Source: an uncultured Alphaproteobacteria bacterium
GTDB lineage: Bacteria; Pseudomonadota; Alphaproteobacteria; RF32; CAG-239
Length of the DNA stretch: 50,728 nt
Direction: 5' to 3'
Assembly: GCA_944390885.1 (NCBI GenBank)
Contig: CALXRP010000014.1
Span: 1-50,728 of the forward strand
The stretch's first letter is position 1, and each line of letters begins with the position of its first letter. Below the pieces are notes generated by a model. It saw only the letters and a list, made by a program, of their open reading frames with translations, was not told the origin of the DNA and searched no databases. The position numbers and the translations under genes were made by a program. Shown here piece by piece: positions 41,290-49,897 of this stretch.

Positions 41290-42429
41290 CTATTCGGCAA
41301 GCGATTCTGCCTGAATATCAAGCAAATTATCCGTTTCGTCCAATTCAATCAGCTGATCTTCATCAACCATACCGTTTTCCTCAATCTCATCACCGGTAAC
41401 CAGCGGAATCTCCTCGGCAATATCTGAAACGGCAGGAACATCCGCATCTTCCAACTCATCCGGAGAAATCGGTTTAGCATTACTGAGAAGTTCGGGAAGC
41501 ATAGCCTCTTGTTCCGGCGTAAGAACCGTATCTTCAGTGTTTTTCTCTGCTTGAGAAACCGTTTCCAAAACAGGCTGAGGTTCAGCATCTTTCTTAATAA
41601 CAATAAAGTTCCCCGGCACATCTTCCGTCGGAAGTGCGGCAGGCTTTGCTTCATATTTAGGGGCCTCAGCCGTACCGTCTTCATTAATTTTGATTAAAGC
41701 GCGGGGAGCATCATCATCCGGATAGTTTTGCCTTTCCGGTTCAGAAACTTCTTCTTTATCGGCATTCTCTGCATTTTTTGCCTGTTGAAACTCTGCAATT
41801 GCCTTTTCGGCTTCTTCCTCAATACTGGGCTGAGTTTCATCTGCCGCTGCCGGATTCTCTATTGCACTTCCAGACTCAATAACTTTTTCTTCCAGTTCCG
41901 ATTTATCGGTTTCTTTCGAGATATTAACCTCCGGTTGGGGCAGAGCTTCTTTCTTATCAAGATTATTTTCTGCAGCCTGACGTTTTTCAATACTGTTGCG
42001 GATTCTCAATTCCTCATCCGTTAAAAGCTTGCTTCGATCAAGCTCCGTATTCAGACATTTCAACAACCATACGTCATAAATCGGATGTGCAACGGCGTTC
42101 AGCGCCGGAGAAGATGAGATCATCCATCCGCGGAAAATATTAACCGGTTTTTCACTTTGATAATTATCCACCACATCAACATAAGCAAAATTCTCCGGCG
42201 TTTCTTCAGGCGAACGGGTTTTGCAAGAGCGCACGACAATAGAAAACGTTCCATACTCTGCATGTCCGTTTACGGGAACATCTACAATAGAAACTCTCCC
42301 CGTAATCTTATCCATAGCCTGTAGCCGAGCCGTATTGGTAGAAATCTCACGGGCACCGGCGTTCCACGCCAACAAAGAAGAACACAGGGCTGTAAAAACA
42401 AGAAGCTTATTAATTCTCGCTGCTGCCAT
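41290..42429 (-). CDS. DUF2155 periplasmic protein with a long acidic tail
   Basis: The 379-residue product has a signal peptide ending NAGARE. The DUF2155 domain (about 30-150) has LQAMDKITGRVSIVDVPVNG, FSIVVRSCKTRSPEE, NIFRGWMISSSPALNAVAHPIYDVWLLKC. The remaining 230 residues are low-complexity and acidic (Glu, Asp, Pro, Ala), whereas typical DUF2155 proteins are only about 120-170 residues. GGTGA precedes the start. It overlaps the upstream MCE gene by 20 bases. Its role is unknown; context suggests envelope lipid transport. Confidence 0.85.
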   Translation of the reverse strand: MAAARINKLLVFTALCSSLLAWNAGAREISTNTARLQAMDKITGRVSIVDVPVNGHAEYGTFSIVVRSCKTRSPEETPENFAYVDVVDNYQSEKPVNIFRGWMISSSPALNAVAHPIYDVWLLKCLNTELDRSKLLTDEELRIRNSIEKRQAAENNLDKKEALPQPEVNISKETDKSELEEKVIESGSAIENPAAADETQPSIEEEAEKAIAEFQQAKNAENADKEEVSEPERQNYPDDDAPRALIKINEDGTAEAPKYEAKPAALPTEDVPGNFIVIKKDAEPQPVLETVSQAEKNTEDTVLTPEQEAMLPELLSNAKPISPDELEDADVPAVSDIAEEIPLVTGDEIEENGMVDEDQLIELDETDNLLDIQAESLAE

Positions 42430-42871
42430 TATCGGTCACCATAAAGATAATTTCACCGACCATATCTTCCAAAGTCTTAAAATCTTTAGTATTTCTGATA
42501 ACATCTCCGTCTTTCAGAAAGACCGTTTCTTTACCCGGTTCGATTTTAACAAATTTATCACCGACCAAACCGTCACCGACAATAACGGCCGTACTGTCAA
42601 CCGGCAATTCAATATCGGAAGACAAACTCATCTTAACATCTGCAGAATAGTCTTCATTATCCAGCGTCTGTCCGATAACCGTTCCGACCTTAATACCGTT
42701 GATTCTGACATCGGAACCAATAGTTAAGCCGCCGACTTTCAAAAATTTCGCCGTAACGGTATAACCTTTTACAACTTGCAAATCAGATACATTATAAGCA
42801 AAATACAGGAAAAAAGCGGCAACCAGAACCACCACGATACCCATTATTGTTTCTACAGGCTTCTTATTCAT
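42410..42871 (-). CDS. MlaD-like MCE-domain protein (second of two)
   Basis: MlaD-type proteins form hexameric rings on the inner membrane and move phospholipids between the membranes. The 153-residue product has one transmembrane helix (about 9-27) followed by a single MCE domain with KFLKVGGLTIGSDVRINGIKVGTV and VGDGLVGDKFVKIEPG. A strong AAGGAG ribosome-binding site is present. It lies 26 nt after a paralogous MCE gene and overlaps the DUF2155 gene. The permease and ATPase partners (MlaE, MlaF) are not in the window. Confidence 0.92.
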   Translation of the reverse strand: MNKKPVETIMGIVVVLVAAFFLYFAYNVSDLQVVKGYTVTAKFLKVGGLTIGSDVRINGIKVGTVIGQTLDNEDYSADVKMSLSSDIELPVDSTAVIVGDGLVGDKFVKIEPGKETVFLKDGDVIRNTKDFKTLEDMVGEIIFMVTDNGSSEN

Positions 42872-42897
42872 TAATTAAAACTCCTTCAATTACACAA

Positions 42898-43380
42898 TTA
42901 TTTTTTACGATTAGCTTTGCCGATGCTGACGATTCGGTCAAGCAGTTCCTCAATAACCATCGCATCCTGGGTATAAGAAAATTCCCCGCCGGCAGGAATA
43001 TAATCTTCCGAACCGCCGGCTTCGATTTCAATATATTTCGGGCCCATCAGACCGGAACTGACGATCGAAGCGCTGCTGTCATCAGGAATTTTGATTCCGT
43101 CTTTAATCTCCAGCGTCAATATAGCTTTAAAATTGTCGTCAAGTTTGGCATCAACCACACGGCCGACTGTCATTCCGGCCAGCCGGACAACATCACCGAC
43201 CAAAAGGCCATCTGTACGATTGTAACGTGCCATAACCGAATAATATTTTCCGCCTTCGGCATGTTCAATATTCTTACGGCCGAACATAAATACCCCTGTG
43301 GCAATAATCAAAAACAAGGCCACCCATAAGCCGGTTTTCAGGTTGCGGGCTTCCTCTTTAGAATAAACCTCTTCAGACAT
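42898..43380 (-). CDS. MlaD-like MCE-domain protein (first of two)
   Basis: The 160-residue product has a polar start, a transmembrane helix at about 17-34 and a single MCE domain with YNRTDGLLVGDVVRLAGMTVGRV and SSGLMGPKYIEIEAGGSEDY. A C-terminal helix (VIEELLDRIVSIGKANRKK) follows. It is a clear paralogue of the next gene but divergent, so the two may form a mixed ring or serve different partners. GGAG precedes the start, which is divergent from the ABC operon. Confidence 0.92.
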   Translation of the reverse strand: MSEEVYSKEEARNLKTGLWVALFLIIATGVFMFGRKNIEHAEGGKYYSVMARYNRTDGLLVGDVVRLAGMTVGRVVDAKLDDNFKAILTLEIKDGIKIPDDSSASIVSSGLMGPKYIEIEAGGSEDYIPAGGEFSYTQDAMVIEELLDRIVSIGKANRKK

Positions 43381-43536
43381 TTTAACTCCGATACGTTATT
43401 TTTTCGTTTTGTATATATAAATAAAGTAAAATAAAGTTTTTGTCACCAACCTTTTTGAAAAAATGAAAAAAGTTGTTAAAATTTAAAATTATCTTGCTAA
43501 TATAAAAGGCAGAAAATAAGATAAGGCAGATAAAAA

Positions 43537-44256
43537 ATGATAACAGTCAAAAAGCTCGGCAAAAACTTCGGCCCCCTCAAAGCATTGGATAACATCAATT
43601 TTACGATTGCTGCGGGCGAGATTGTAACGCTTCTCGGCCCGAACGGCGCCGGAAAATCAACCCTAATGAGGCTTTTGTCCGGATACTTGGAACCTACCGC
43701 CGGCCAAATTGAAATATTTGGAAAGACTTACACCTCGAACCGCCGGCAGATTCTCTCCCAAATTGGTTATGTCCCGGAAAACGCGCCGCTGTACGGCGAA
43801 ATGACTGTTTTTGAGTTCTTAAAATTTATGTCTGCCGCCCGGAATCTTTCTGCAAAACAAATTGCCCCGCAAATTTCTGAACTGTCGGATCAATTTGAAC
43901 TATCCGAAGTTCTCAATCAAAAGTGCGAAACTTTGTCCAAAGGTTTTAAACGCCGCGTTGCAATTGCCGGCGTATTAACATCTTCGCCGCGTATTTTGAT
44001 TTTAGACGAACCGACGGAAGGCCTTGATCCTAATCAGAAATATATCACCCGACAATTTTTTAAAGACTATGCCAAAAACAACATTGTTATCATTTCCACA
44101 CACATCATGGAAGAGGTAACGGCATTGTCCTCGCGGGTTATTCTGTTAAACAAAGGAAAACTCGTCAAAGACACTACGGCCGAACGACTGAGCGAATTAA
44201 GTCCGGACAACAATCTGGAAACGGCTTTCCGCCGCATTACCAATAAAAACAAGTAA
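43537..44256 (+). CDS. ABC transporter ATP-binding protein (GldA type)
   Basis: The 239-residue ATPase has Walker A GPNGAGKST near residue 35, the Q-loop before NAPLYGEMTVFEFLKF, a signature LSKGFKRRV and Walker B ILILDEPTEGLDPNQ, with the switch His in STHIMEE. LSKGFKxRV is typical of ABC-2 exporters of the Gld/NatA group. It is the first gene of a five-gene operon with a permease, a GldG-like protein, a DUF4340 protein and a histidine kinase. Confidence 0.93.
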   Translation: MITVKKLGKNFGPLKALDNINFTIAAGEIVTLLGPNGAGKSTLMRLLSGYLEPTAGQIEIFGKTYTSNRRQILSQIGYVPENAPLYGEMTVFEFLKFMSAARNLSAKQIAPQISELSDQFELSEVLNQKCETLSKGFKRRVAIAGVLTSSPRILILDEPTEGLDPNQKYITRQFFKDYAKNNIVIISTHIMEEVTALSSRVILLNKGKLVKDTTAERLSELSPDNNLETAFRRITNKNK

Positions 44257-44271
44257 AAAACGGAGAATACA

Positions 44272-45003
44272 ATGTCCAAGCAAATCTGCCTGATCTTTCA
44301 AAAAGAATTCGCATCTTTTTTCAGAACGCGCCTGGCATACTTTATTTTAGGCATCTATCTGTTTTTGAGCATGTTCTGCACATTTTATCTGGGACTGTAT
44401 TTTGATGTTATAAATGCCAATCTATTCTCGTTTTTCTATTTTCAGGTCAATATTCTGATGCTCTTGATCCCGGCTTTGACCATGCGGCTCTGGGCAGATG
44501 AATACAAAACCGGCAACATTGAACTTTTGTTAACGCAGCCCTTATCTTATACAGCCGTCGTGATCGGAAAATTCCTTTCCGCCTGGGGATTGTGCCTGCT
44601 CTTGCTGATTTGTTCTGCACCGCTGTGGCTTTTTACGGCATTAAACATATCAACCGACAATCTGAATATCCTCACATCTTATTTCGGTTGTTTTTTAATC
44701 AGCGGCAGCATGTGCGCCGTCGGCTGTATGGTATCCGCCTTCAACAAAAGCCCGATAGTCGCATATCTGGCAAGCGTTCTGCTTTTGACACTGATTATCA
44801 TTGTTGACTACAATTTTGTTTTTAATACCTTCAGCTTTCCTGGCAATCTTGCCATCCGCTTTACGCAATCGCTGAATTTCTTCTATCATCAAAGCACCTT
44901 GCTGAGCGGACAAATCGGAGTCGACAACATTATATATTATCTATCAATAACGGTATTCGCTCTCTGGCTGAACCGGATTACCATTGAATATAAGCGCGGT
45001 TAG
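44272..45003 (+). CDS. ABC-2 type permease (GldF-like)
   Basis: The 243-residue product has six predicted helices. It starts QKEFASFFRTRLAYFILGIYLFLSM and has the family-typical PALTMRLWADEYKTGNIELLLTQPLS between helices 2 and 3. It would pair with the ATPase 15 nt upstream. A CGGAGA ribosome-binding site precedes it. Confidence 0.9.
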   Translation: MSKQICLIFQKEFASFFRTRLAYFILGIYLFLSMFCTFYLGLYFDVINANLFSFFYFQVNILMLLIPALTMRLWADEYKTGNIELLLTQPLSYTAVVIGKFLSAWGLCLLLLICSAPLWLFTALNISTDNLNILTSYFGCFLISGSMCAVGCMVSAFNKSPIVAYLASVLLLTLIIIVDYNFVFNTFSFPGNLAIRFTQSLNFFYHQSTLLSGQIGVDNIIYYLSITVFALWLNRITIEYKRG

Positions 45004-45012
45004 GAGATTTCT

Positions 45013-46923
45013 ATGCAAAAATCGACCATTCAAAAATTACAAAAAAGCTTCATTATCTGCCTTTTTTCTTTGCTGCTCCTTGCGTCGTTTATCCTGATAA
45101 ACACCACCTCGGGAGCATTATTTTCCGGCAGCCGGCTGGATCTGACCTCTGACAGGCTAAACACTTTAAGCCAACGAACGGAAGAAATCATCTCCGGCAT
45201 AAACAAGCCAATTCATGTAAAATTGTACTTATCGTCACAAATTTCACGCCAAAATCCGGTTCTCGCCCAATACGCCCAAACCGTCATCCGGCTGTTCAAT
45301 CGTTATCGGGATAAAAGCCGGCATTTGGTCAATATAGAAATCCTGGATCCAAAACCTTATAGCAATATTGAAACCGAAGCCAAGACATCAGGATTGATAC
45401 CATTACCGATAAGCGAAAACGAAAAATTATATTTTGGAGCTGTCTTCAGTGATAACAACGGACATACCTATACCATTGCCGGCTTTTCTCCGGAACGTTT
45501 CAACTATCTTGAAAATGACATCAGCCGCGCAATATCCCATCTTCTGATGCCCAAGCGCAAAACTATCGGCATTGCTTCGGACATTCCTCTGATGAACAGA
45601 GGATTCATGCGGGCAGAAAAAGCCCAAAACTGGACTTTCATCAACTTGTTGTCCAAAGATTACAATATCGTTCCAATTTCCTTAACTGAAGCAGAAATTC
45701 CGAATGTTGACGCTTTAATGGTTGTTGCAACCGGCAAACTGCCGTCGTTATTTATTTACGCACTGGATCAATATATCCTACGGGGCGGGAGGCTGCTGCT
45801 TCTTGTTGATCCGGCCTCCGAAATCAAAAAAAGGCTGTATCCCGGCATTCCGGATGAAGATCCGAACCTTGAAGCCTTGTTGGACAATATCGGAACCCAT
45901 TATCTTTCCGCCCAGGTCTTGGGAGACAAAGAACTGGCCGTCGGAACCCGCTTTGCAATAAGCAAAGACGCCGAACCCCAAAGCCGTCTTTATTATCCCT
46001 GGATCAGGATCAATGCTCGTCACATCAATCCGCAATCCCCGCTGACAGCCGGATTAGATGCCATATTTGTAGCAACCCCCGGCGCTCTTACTTTAAAAAA
46101 TGAAGACGGCCACACGACAGAAAGTCTGCTCACAACTTCGAAAAACACATTGACGACAACGGCCAATCTGGCCAAATTCGGAGATAAAGCTGATGTATTG
46201 CGTTATATGGACGAGAAACAACAGGCATTCTCCGTTGCTGCATTGTCAGAAGGAGAATATCATACGATTTTTGCTCGCAACCCTCTGGAAAACAGCACTT
46301 ATTCCAAACACATTCTGCCATTTCTGTCCACTTCTGTCGCCCCGGCTCAAATCATCGTTATCTCTGACACCGATATTCTGGATACAAAAAATTGGGCTGA
46401 CGGCACAAATATAAGTGACTTTGCAAAAGACGACTACAATCTGCGTCCCATCACCAACAATTTTGATTTTATCCAAAGAAGTATAGATTTCTTAAGCGGA
46501 AATTTAAGTGCGCTGAATATTGCCGAAAAAAAATACACCGGCAGCAGACAGACATTGGCTGAAATTTTTTATAACGGCGAAATGAAAAACCACAAAGAAA
46601 ATTATCAAAAAATCAGCAGCTCTCTGGAAGACAACCAAAGAAAACTCGACACAATCAATATTATGCTGAAGAGCAACTCAGCCTTTGGCACGGCCAAAAC
46701 ACTCGGAGAGATTGATGCCCTCAAAAACAAAATTTTGGAAGAACAAACCGGGCTTGACAAAATAGAATATCAGATAAAATCCGCAATAACCCAAAAAGAA
46801 CATGTAATTGCCCTGATGCATACGGTATTAATACCGATATTTATCTTGCTTCTGATTGCCGGAATACATTTTTGGTTTTCCGCCCGCAGCCGCCGCCAGG
46901 CAAGGAGAATAAACAATGAATAA
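45013..46923 (+). CDS. GldG-family ABC-associated protein
   Basis: The 636-residue product has an N-terminal transmembrane helix (about 12-33) and the GldG start LDLTSDRLNTLSQRTEEIISGINKPIHVKLYLS. A large periplasmic part contains DNDISRAISHLLMPKRKTIGIASD-like sequence (roughly residues 175-198) and QYILRGGRLLLLVDPASE. A C-terminal coiled coil and membrane helix (about 595-625) follow. In Flavobacterium GldA/F/G are needed for gliding; in proteobacteria the same trio occurs without gliding and the substrate is unknown. AGGAGA precedes the start; it overlaps the next gene by 8 nt. Confidence 0.9.
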   Translation: MQKSTIQKLQKSFIICLFSLLLLASFILINTTSGALFSGSRLDLTSDRLNTLSQRTEEIISGINKPIHVKLYLSSQISRQNPVLAQYAQTVIRLFNRYRDKSRHLVNIEILDPKPYSNIETEAKTSGLIPLPISENEKLYFGAVFSDNNGHTYTIAGFSPERFNYLENDISRAISHLLMPKRKTIGIASDIPLMNRGFMRAEKAQNWTFINLLSKDYNIVPISLTEAEIPNVDALMVVATGKLPSLFIYALDQYILRGGRLLLLVDPASEIKKRLYPGIPDEDPNLEALLDNIGTHYLSAQVLGDKELAVGTRFAISKDAEPQSRLYYPWIRINARHINPQSPLTAGLDAIFVATPGALTLKNEDGHTTESLLTTSKNTLTTTANLAKFGDKADVLRYMDEKQQAFSVAALSEGEYHTIFARNPLENSTYSKHILPFLSTSVAPAQIIVISDTDILDTKNWADGTNISDFAKDDYNLRPITNNFDFIQRSIDFLSGNLSALNIAEKKYTGSRQTLAEIFYNGEMKNHKENYQKISSSLEDNQRKLDTINIMLKSNSAFGTAKTLGEIDALKNKILEEQTGLDKIEYQIKSAITQKEHVIALMHTVLIPIFILLLIAGIHFWFSARSRRQARRINNE

Positions 46924-47893
46924 ACGCCATTTGTTCACAGCTTTTATCGTATTTTTAATATCATCCGCTTTTGCCTGCTCGGCCTTTTTATGGCTAAACG
47001 GCAGACAACCGGCCACACATACCGGACAGCTGGTCTTTGCTTCCGCCATAAATTATGAAAAAAACGTCGATAAAATCACAATTACCACACCTAAAGAAAG
47101 CTTTGATCTGGTAATGCAGGATAATTATTGGCGCATTGGCGGGGCAGAGGGATATTTTGCCGGTTTAAAGCTGGTTAACGATCTGCTTACTTCCATGACC
47201 AAATCGGTTTATTACAGTAAACAGCCGGCCACACCGGAGCTTCTGAAGCAATATGGCTTGGAAATAAAAGAAAACGGTGAAACCCCAAATACAGCAGAAA
47301 TAAAAATATATTCAGGCGACGTTTTACTTAACGAAATCATCCTCGGACAAAAAAGCGAAAACGGCCTTTATACCTATGCCCGCCTTCCGAACAGCAAAGA
47401 CATCTGGCTGATTTCCGAAAGTTTTACCTTACCGCGCTTTCGCTATTCATGGTACCAACAACCGTTATTTTCATACCCGGAACAAAGTATAAAAAGCATA
47501 GCTTCACTTAAAGACGGCAACAAGTCTTTGCTGATGCGCCTGAACGACAAGCAGGAATTTGTCAATAAAGACCTGCAAACCGCCAGTGCACCGCTGTTTA
47601 TGGACGAGCTGAAATATGTTATATTTGAAGACGTCATGAAGACTAAAGATTTTGATTTCAGCCAATATCCTCAATCCCGCAAATTAAGGGTAGGAACATT
47701 TTCCGGACTGACAAACGAGCTGATGCTCTATACAGACGGAAAAAAATACTGGATGACAACAAAATTATCTGCTTCAAACCTTACAATCAGCCAATTTAAG
47801 GATTATATGGAAAGCTATAAGCTCCTTACTGACGGCTGGATATTCGAACTTCCTGAACTCAGTGGGGGCATCCTATACAGCACCGAGTTTTAG
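46916..47893 (+). CDS. DUF4340 membrane-anchored periplasmic protein
   Basis: The 325-residue product has an N-terminal membrane anchor (about 6-27). The DUF4340 pattern follows: INYEKNVDKITITTPKESFDLV, a DNYWRIGG block, VNDLLTSMTKSVYYS, and QYGLEIKENGETPNTAEIKI. DUF4340 proteins regularly follow GldG homologues and are thought to work with that exporter. AAGGAG precedes the start. It overlaps the GldG-like gene, and the kinase gene begins 9 nt downstream. Confidence 0.85.
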   Translation: MNKRHLFTAFIVFLISSAFACSAFLWLNGRQPATHTGQLVFASAINYEKNVDKITITTPKESFDLVMQDNYWRIGGAEGYFAGLKLVNDLLTSMTKSVYYSKQPATPELLKQYGLEIKENGETPNTAEIKIYSGDVLLNEIILGQKSENGLYTYARLPNSKDIWLISESFTLPRFRYSWYQQPLFSYPEQSIKSIASLKDGNKSLLMRLNDKQEFVNKDLQTASAPLFMDELKYVIFEDVMKTKDFDFSQYPQSRKLRVGTFSGLTNELMLYTDGKKYWMTTKLSASNLTISQFKDYMESYKLLTDGWIFELPELSGGILYSTEF

Positions 47894-47902
47894 AAGGCTT
47901 TT

Positions 47903-49342
47903 ATGCAACAGGAAAATGCAAGACAGGACTTTTTATTAAATATTTCGACAAATGCCTTGTTAGAAACAGATCTGACCGGACGGATTTTATATCTGAATGC
48001 CGCTGCCGGTTATCTTCTTGCGCCAAACACATCCGACAGCAATATTGCTTTTGTTTTTGAAGACGAGGCTCCGGATATTTTATCCAAAATAGAAAAAGCC
48101 GTTCACAGTCAAAAGCCCCAAATACTCCAAATTTTTCACAATGAGCGCTATAACAACTTATATTTCTACGGACATAAACACAATTGTTATATTTGCATAG
48201 AAGATATCACGGAACGTCGCCAGCTGGCGTTTGCTTTGGAACGCACAACGCTGAGGCTTGAATTTGCAGAAAAAACAGCGCATATCGGCTATTGGGAACT
48301 CGACTTTAAGGACAAAAAAATCTATTGGTCGGGAGAAATGTTCCGCATTTTCGGAACATCTGCCGCCTCAGCTTCTCCCAAAAGAAACCTTATACGGGAA
48401 CGGATGCTGAAAGAAGATCTCCCCATATATAAAGAAAAATTGCGAACTCTTCTGCATACCGGACAGCCTGTGGAAGGCAAAATTCGCATAAGAAAAACAA
48501 ACGGCGGCCTACGATATTGTTACTTCAAAGCCGGGATATTTGAAAACGAAAACCGCCGCAAGATCGCCGGCACATTTCAAGACTTAACTCCACTCATCAA
48601 AACGCAAACGGCTTTGGAAAAAGCCAAAGAACTGGCAGAGAATCTAAATCGGGGCAAATCGCTTTTTTTAGCACAAGCCAGCCACGACTTACGACAGCCG
48701 ATGCAGGCGCTGTCCATGTTTATCAGCGCCCTGGCAGAAGAAAAACTGACCTCCCGGCAAAAAATGCTGTTAAATAAAATTGAAGCTTCGGCCGAAAACC
48801 TGAAGTCTTTGTTAGACAACCTTTTGGATTTGTCCAAAATGGAAGCCAACAGCGAAATCGGGGATTTTCACGAATTTAACATTGCCGAACTTTTGAAAAA
48901 AATCTGTCGAGAATATCAGGAAACTTGCCAAACAAAAAACATAAGTTTTCGCTGTATCCGACACAATGCCGTCATCTTCAGCGATATGGTCATCTTGGAA
49001 AGACTGCTCAGAAACCTGCTGAGCAATGCAGTTAAATATACCAAAAACAAAATAATTTTAGGCTGCAAATGGTATAAAAATTACCTGAGAATTATGGTTA
49101 TCGATAATGGAATCGGCATTTCCGCAGAAGAACAGGAACAAATATTTGACGAATTTTATCAAAGCAAAAAAATAAAAAATAATCGTAGCCAAGGTTCAGG
49201 ATTAGGATTGGCTATTGTCAGAAAATCAGCGGAATTATTAGGAATTTCAGTAAAATTAAATTCCACACCGGGGCAGGGAAGCTGCTTCTGGTTCGACATT
49301 CCGGTTTTACGCCGCCTTCCGGATATTAAACAAAAAAAATAA
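47903..49342 (+). CDS. PAS-domain sensor histidine kinase
   Basis: The 479-residue protein has no membrane segment. PAS-like regions lie at about 10-95 and 110-240 (the latter with AEKTAHIGYWELDFKDKKIYWS). The HisKA helix has phospho-accepting His261 in SHDLRQPMQAL. The HATPase_c domain has RNLLSNAVKYT, VIDNGIGIS and SGLGLAIVRKSAELLG. The H-box type is that of NahK/ErcS-like hybrid kinases, but no receiver domain follows, and no response regulator is nearby. It is the last gene of the Gld-type ABC operon, so it may sense the state of that system. Confidence 0.92.
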   Translation: MQQENARQDFLLNISTNALLETDLTGRILYLNAAAGYLLAPNTSDSNIAFVFEDEAPDILSKIEKAVHSQKPQILQIFHNERYNNLYFYGHKHNCYICIEDITERRQLAFALERTTLRLEFAEKTAHIGYWELDFKDKKIYWSGEMFRIFGTSAASASPKRNLIRERMLKEDLPIYKEKLRTLLHTGQPVEGKIRIRKTNGGLRYCYFKAGIFENENRRKIAGTFQDLTPLIKTQTALEKAKELAENLNRGKSLFLAQASHDLRQPMQALSMFISALAEEKLTSRQKMLLNKIEASAENLKSLLDNLLDLSKMEANSEIGDFHEFNIAELLKKICREYQETCQTKNISFRCIRHNAVIFSDMVILERLLRNLLSNAVKYTKNKIILGCKWYKNYLRIMVIDNGIGISAEEQEQIFDEFYQSKKIKNNRSQGSGLGLAIVRKSAELLGISVKLNSTPGQGSCFWFDIPVLRRLPDIKQKK

Positions 49343-49345
49343 AAA

Positions 49346-49389
49346 TTGACAAAATAACACTTGCCTGAAATATAAAATTATGATATATT
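49346..49389 (+). promoter_or_regulatory. Possible promoter(s) of the 131-residue protein gene
   Basis: TTGACA at 49346-49351 has a poor -10 match at a usable distance. TTGCCT (49361-49366), 17 nt and TATATT (49384-49389) give a better-spaced pair. Either would start transcription 40-60 nt before the next gene. Confidence 0.4.
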
Positions 49390-49434
49390 AAGAATGTAAA
49401 AAAAATTATTGTTAAATTAAAAAAAAATAGAACG

Positions 49435-49830
49435 ATGAATATCTTAGAAAAAAAAGCCAAATTGTCAGAAATCCGTAAAGAACTTGAAAGAGGAATATCT
49501 CCCTCCGGATATGTAAAAAACATTGGAAGCGTATTCTTCACATGTTATGATAGCGGTTGCGTTTTACGCGATGTTGTCTATTACTGGTCTATCCGGCACG
49601 GACTTGAATTTGAGGTTCTGGCAATGGACAGCTCATACTTTGTTGGTTCACAAGAACATGCCGAAGCGTTAAAAACAGCATTCGGCGGAAAAATTTATCC
49701 GTCCGAACATTGCTATTATGCTTCCAATCCTCGAGAACTCTGGATTTGGGAAGGACCGCTTCGTGATGACCAACTTTATAAGAACGCGGACCCTCTTGAC
49801 TATGAAGAGGTCGTTGCCGCTTTGTTCTAA
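49435..49830 (+). CDS. Hypothetical 131-residue protein
   Basis: No family recognised. The product is soluble, acidic and aromatic-rich, starting with a charged helix (NILEKKAKLSEIRKELERG). It contains VFFTCYDSGCVLRDVVYYWSIRHGLEFEVLAMD and ASNPRELWIWEGPLRDDQ. No ribosome-binding site is seen in the A-rich leader. It has its own possible promoter and a terminator, so it looks like a single-gene unit. Confidence 0.65.
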   Translation: MNILEKKAKLSEIRKELERGISPSGYVKNIGSVFFTCYDSGCVLRDVVYYWSIRHGLEFEVLAMDSSYFVGSQEHAEALKTAFGGKIYPSEHCYYASNPRELWIWEGPLRDDQLYKNADPLDYEEVVAALF

Positions 49831-49834
49831 AATT

Positions 49835-49874
49835 ATAAAAAGAGTGCGGAGTTCAAAACTCCCGCTCTTTTTTA
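49835..49874 (+). terminator. Terminator after the 131-residue protein gene
   Basis: AAAAAGAG plus GGAGTT pair with AACTCC plus CTCTTTTTT around a 4-nt loop, with a small internal mismatch, followed by more T. It is a standard intrinsic terminator. Confidence 0.75.
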
Positions 49875-49897
49875 TTATATTTATCCCTAAACTATCC

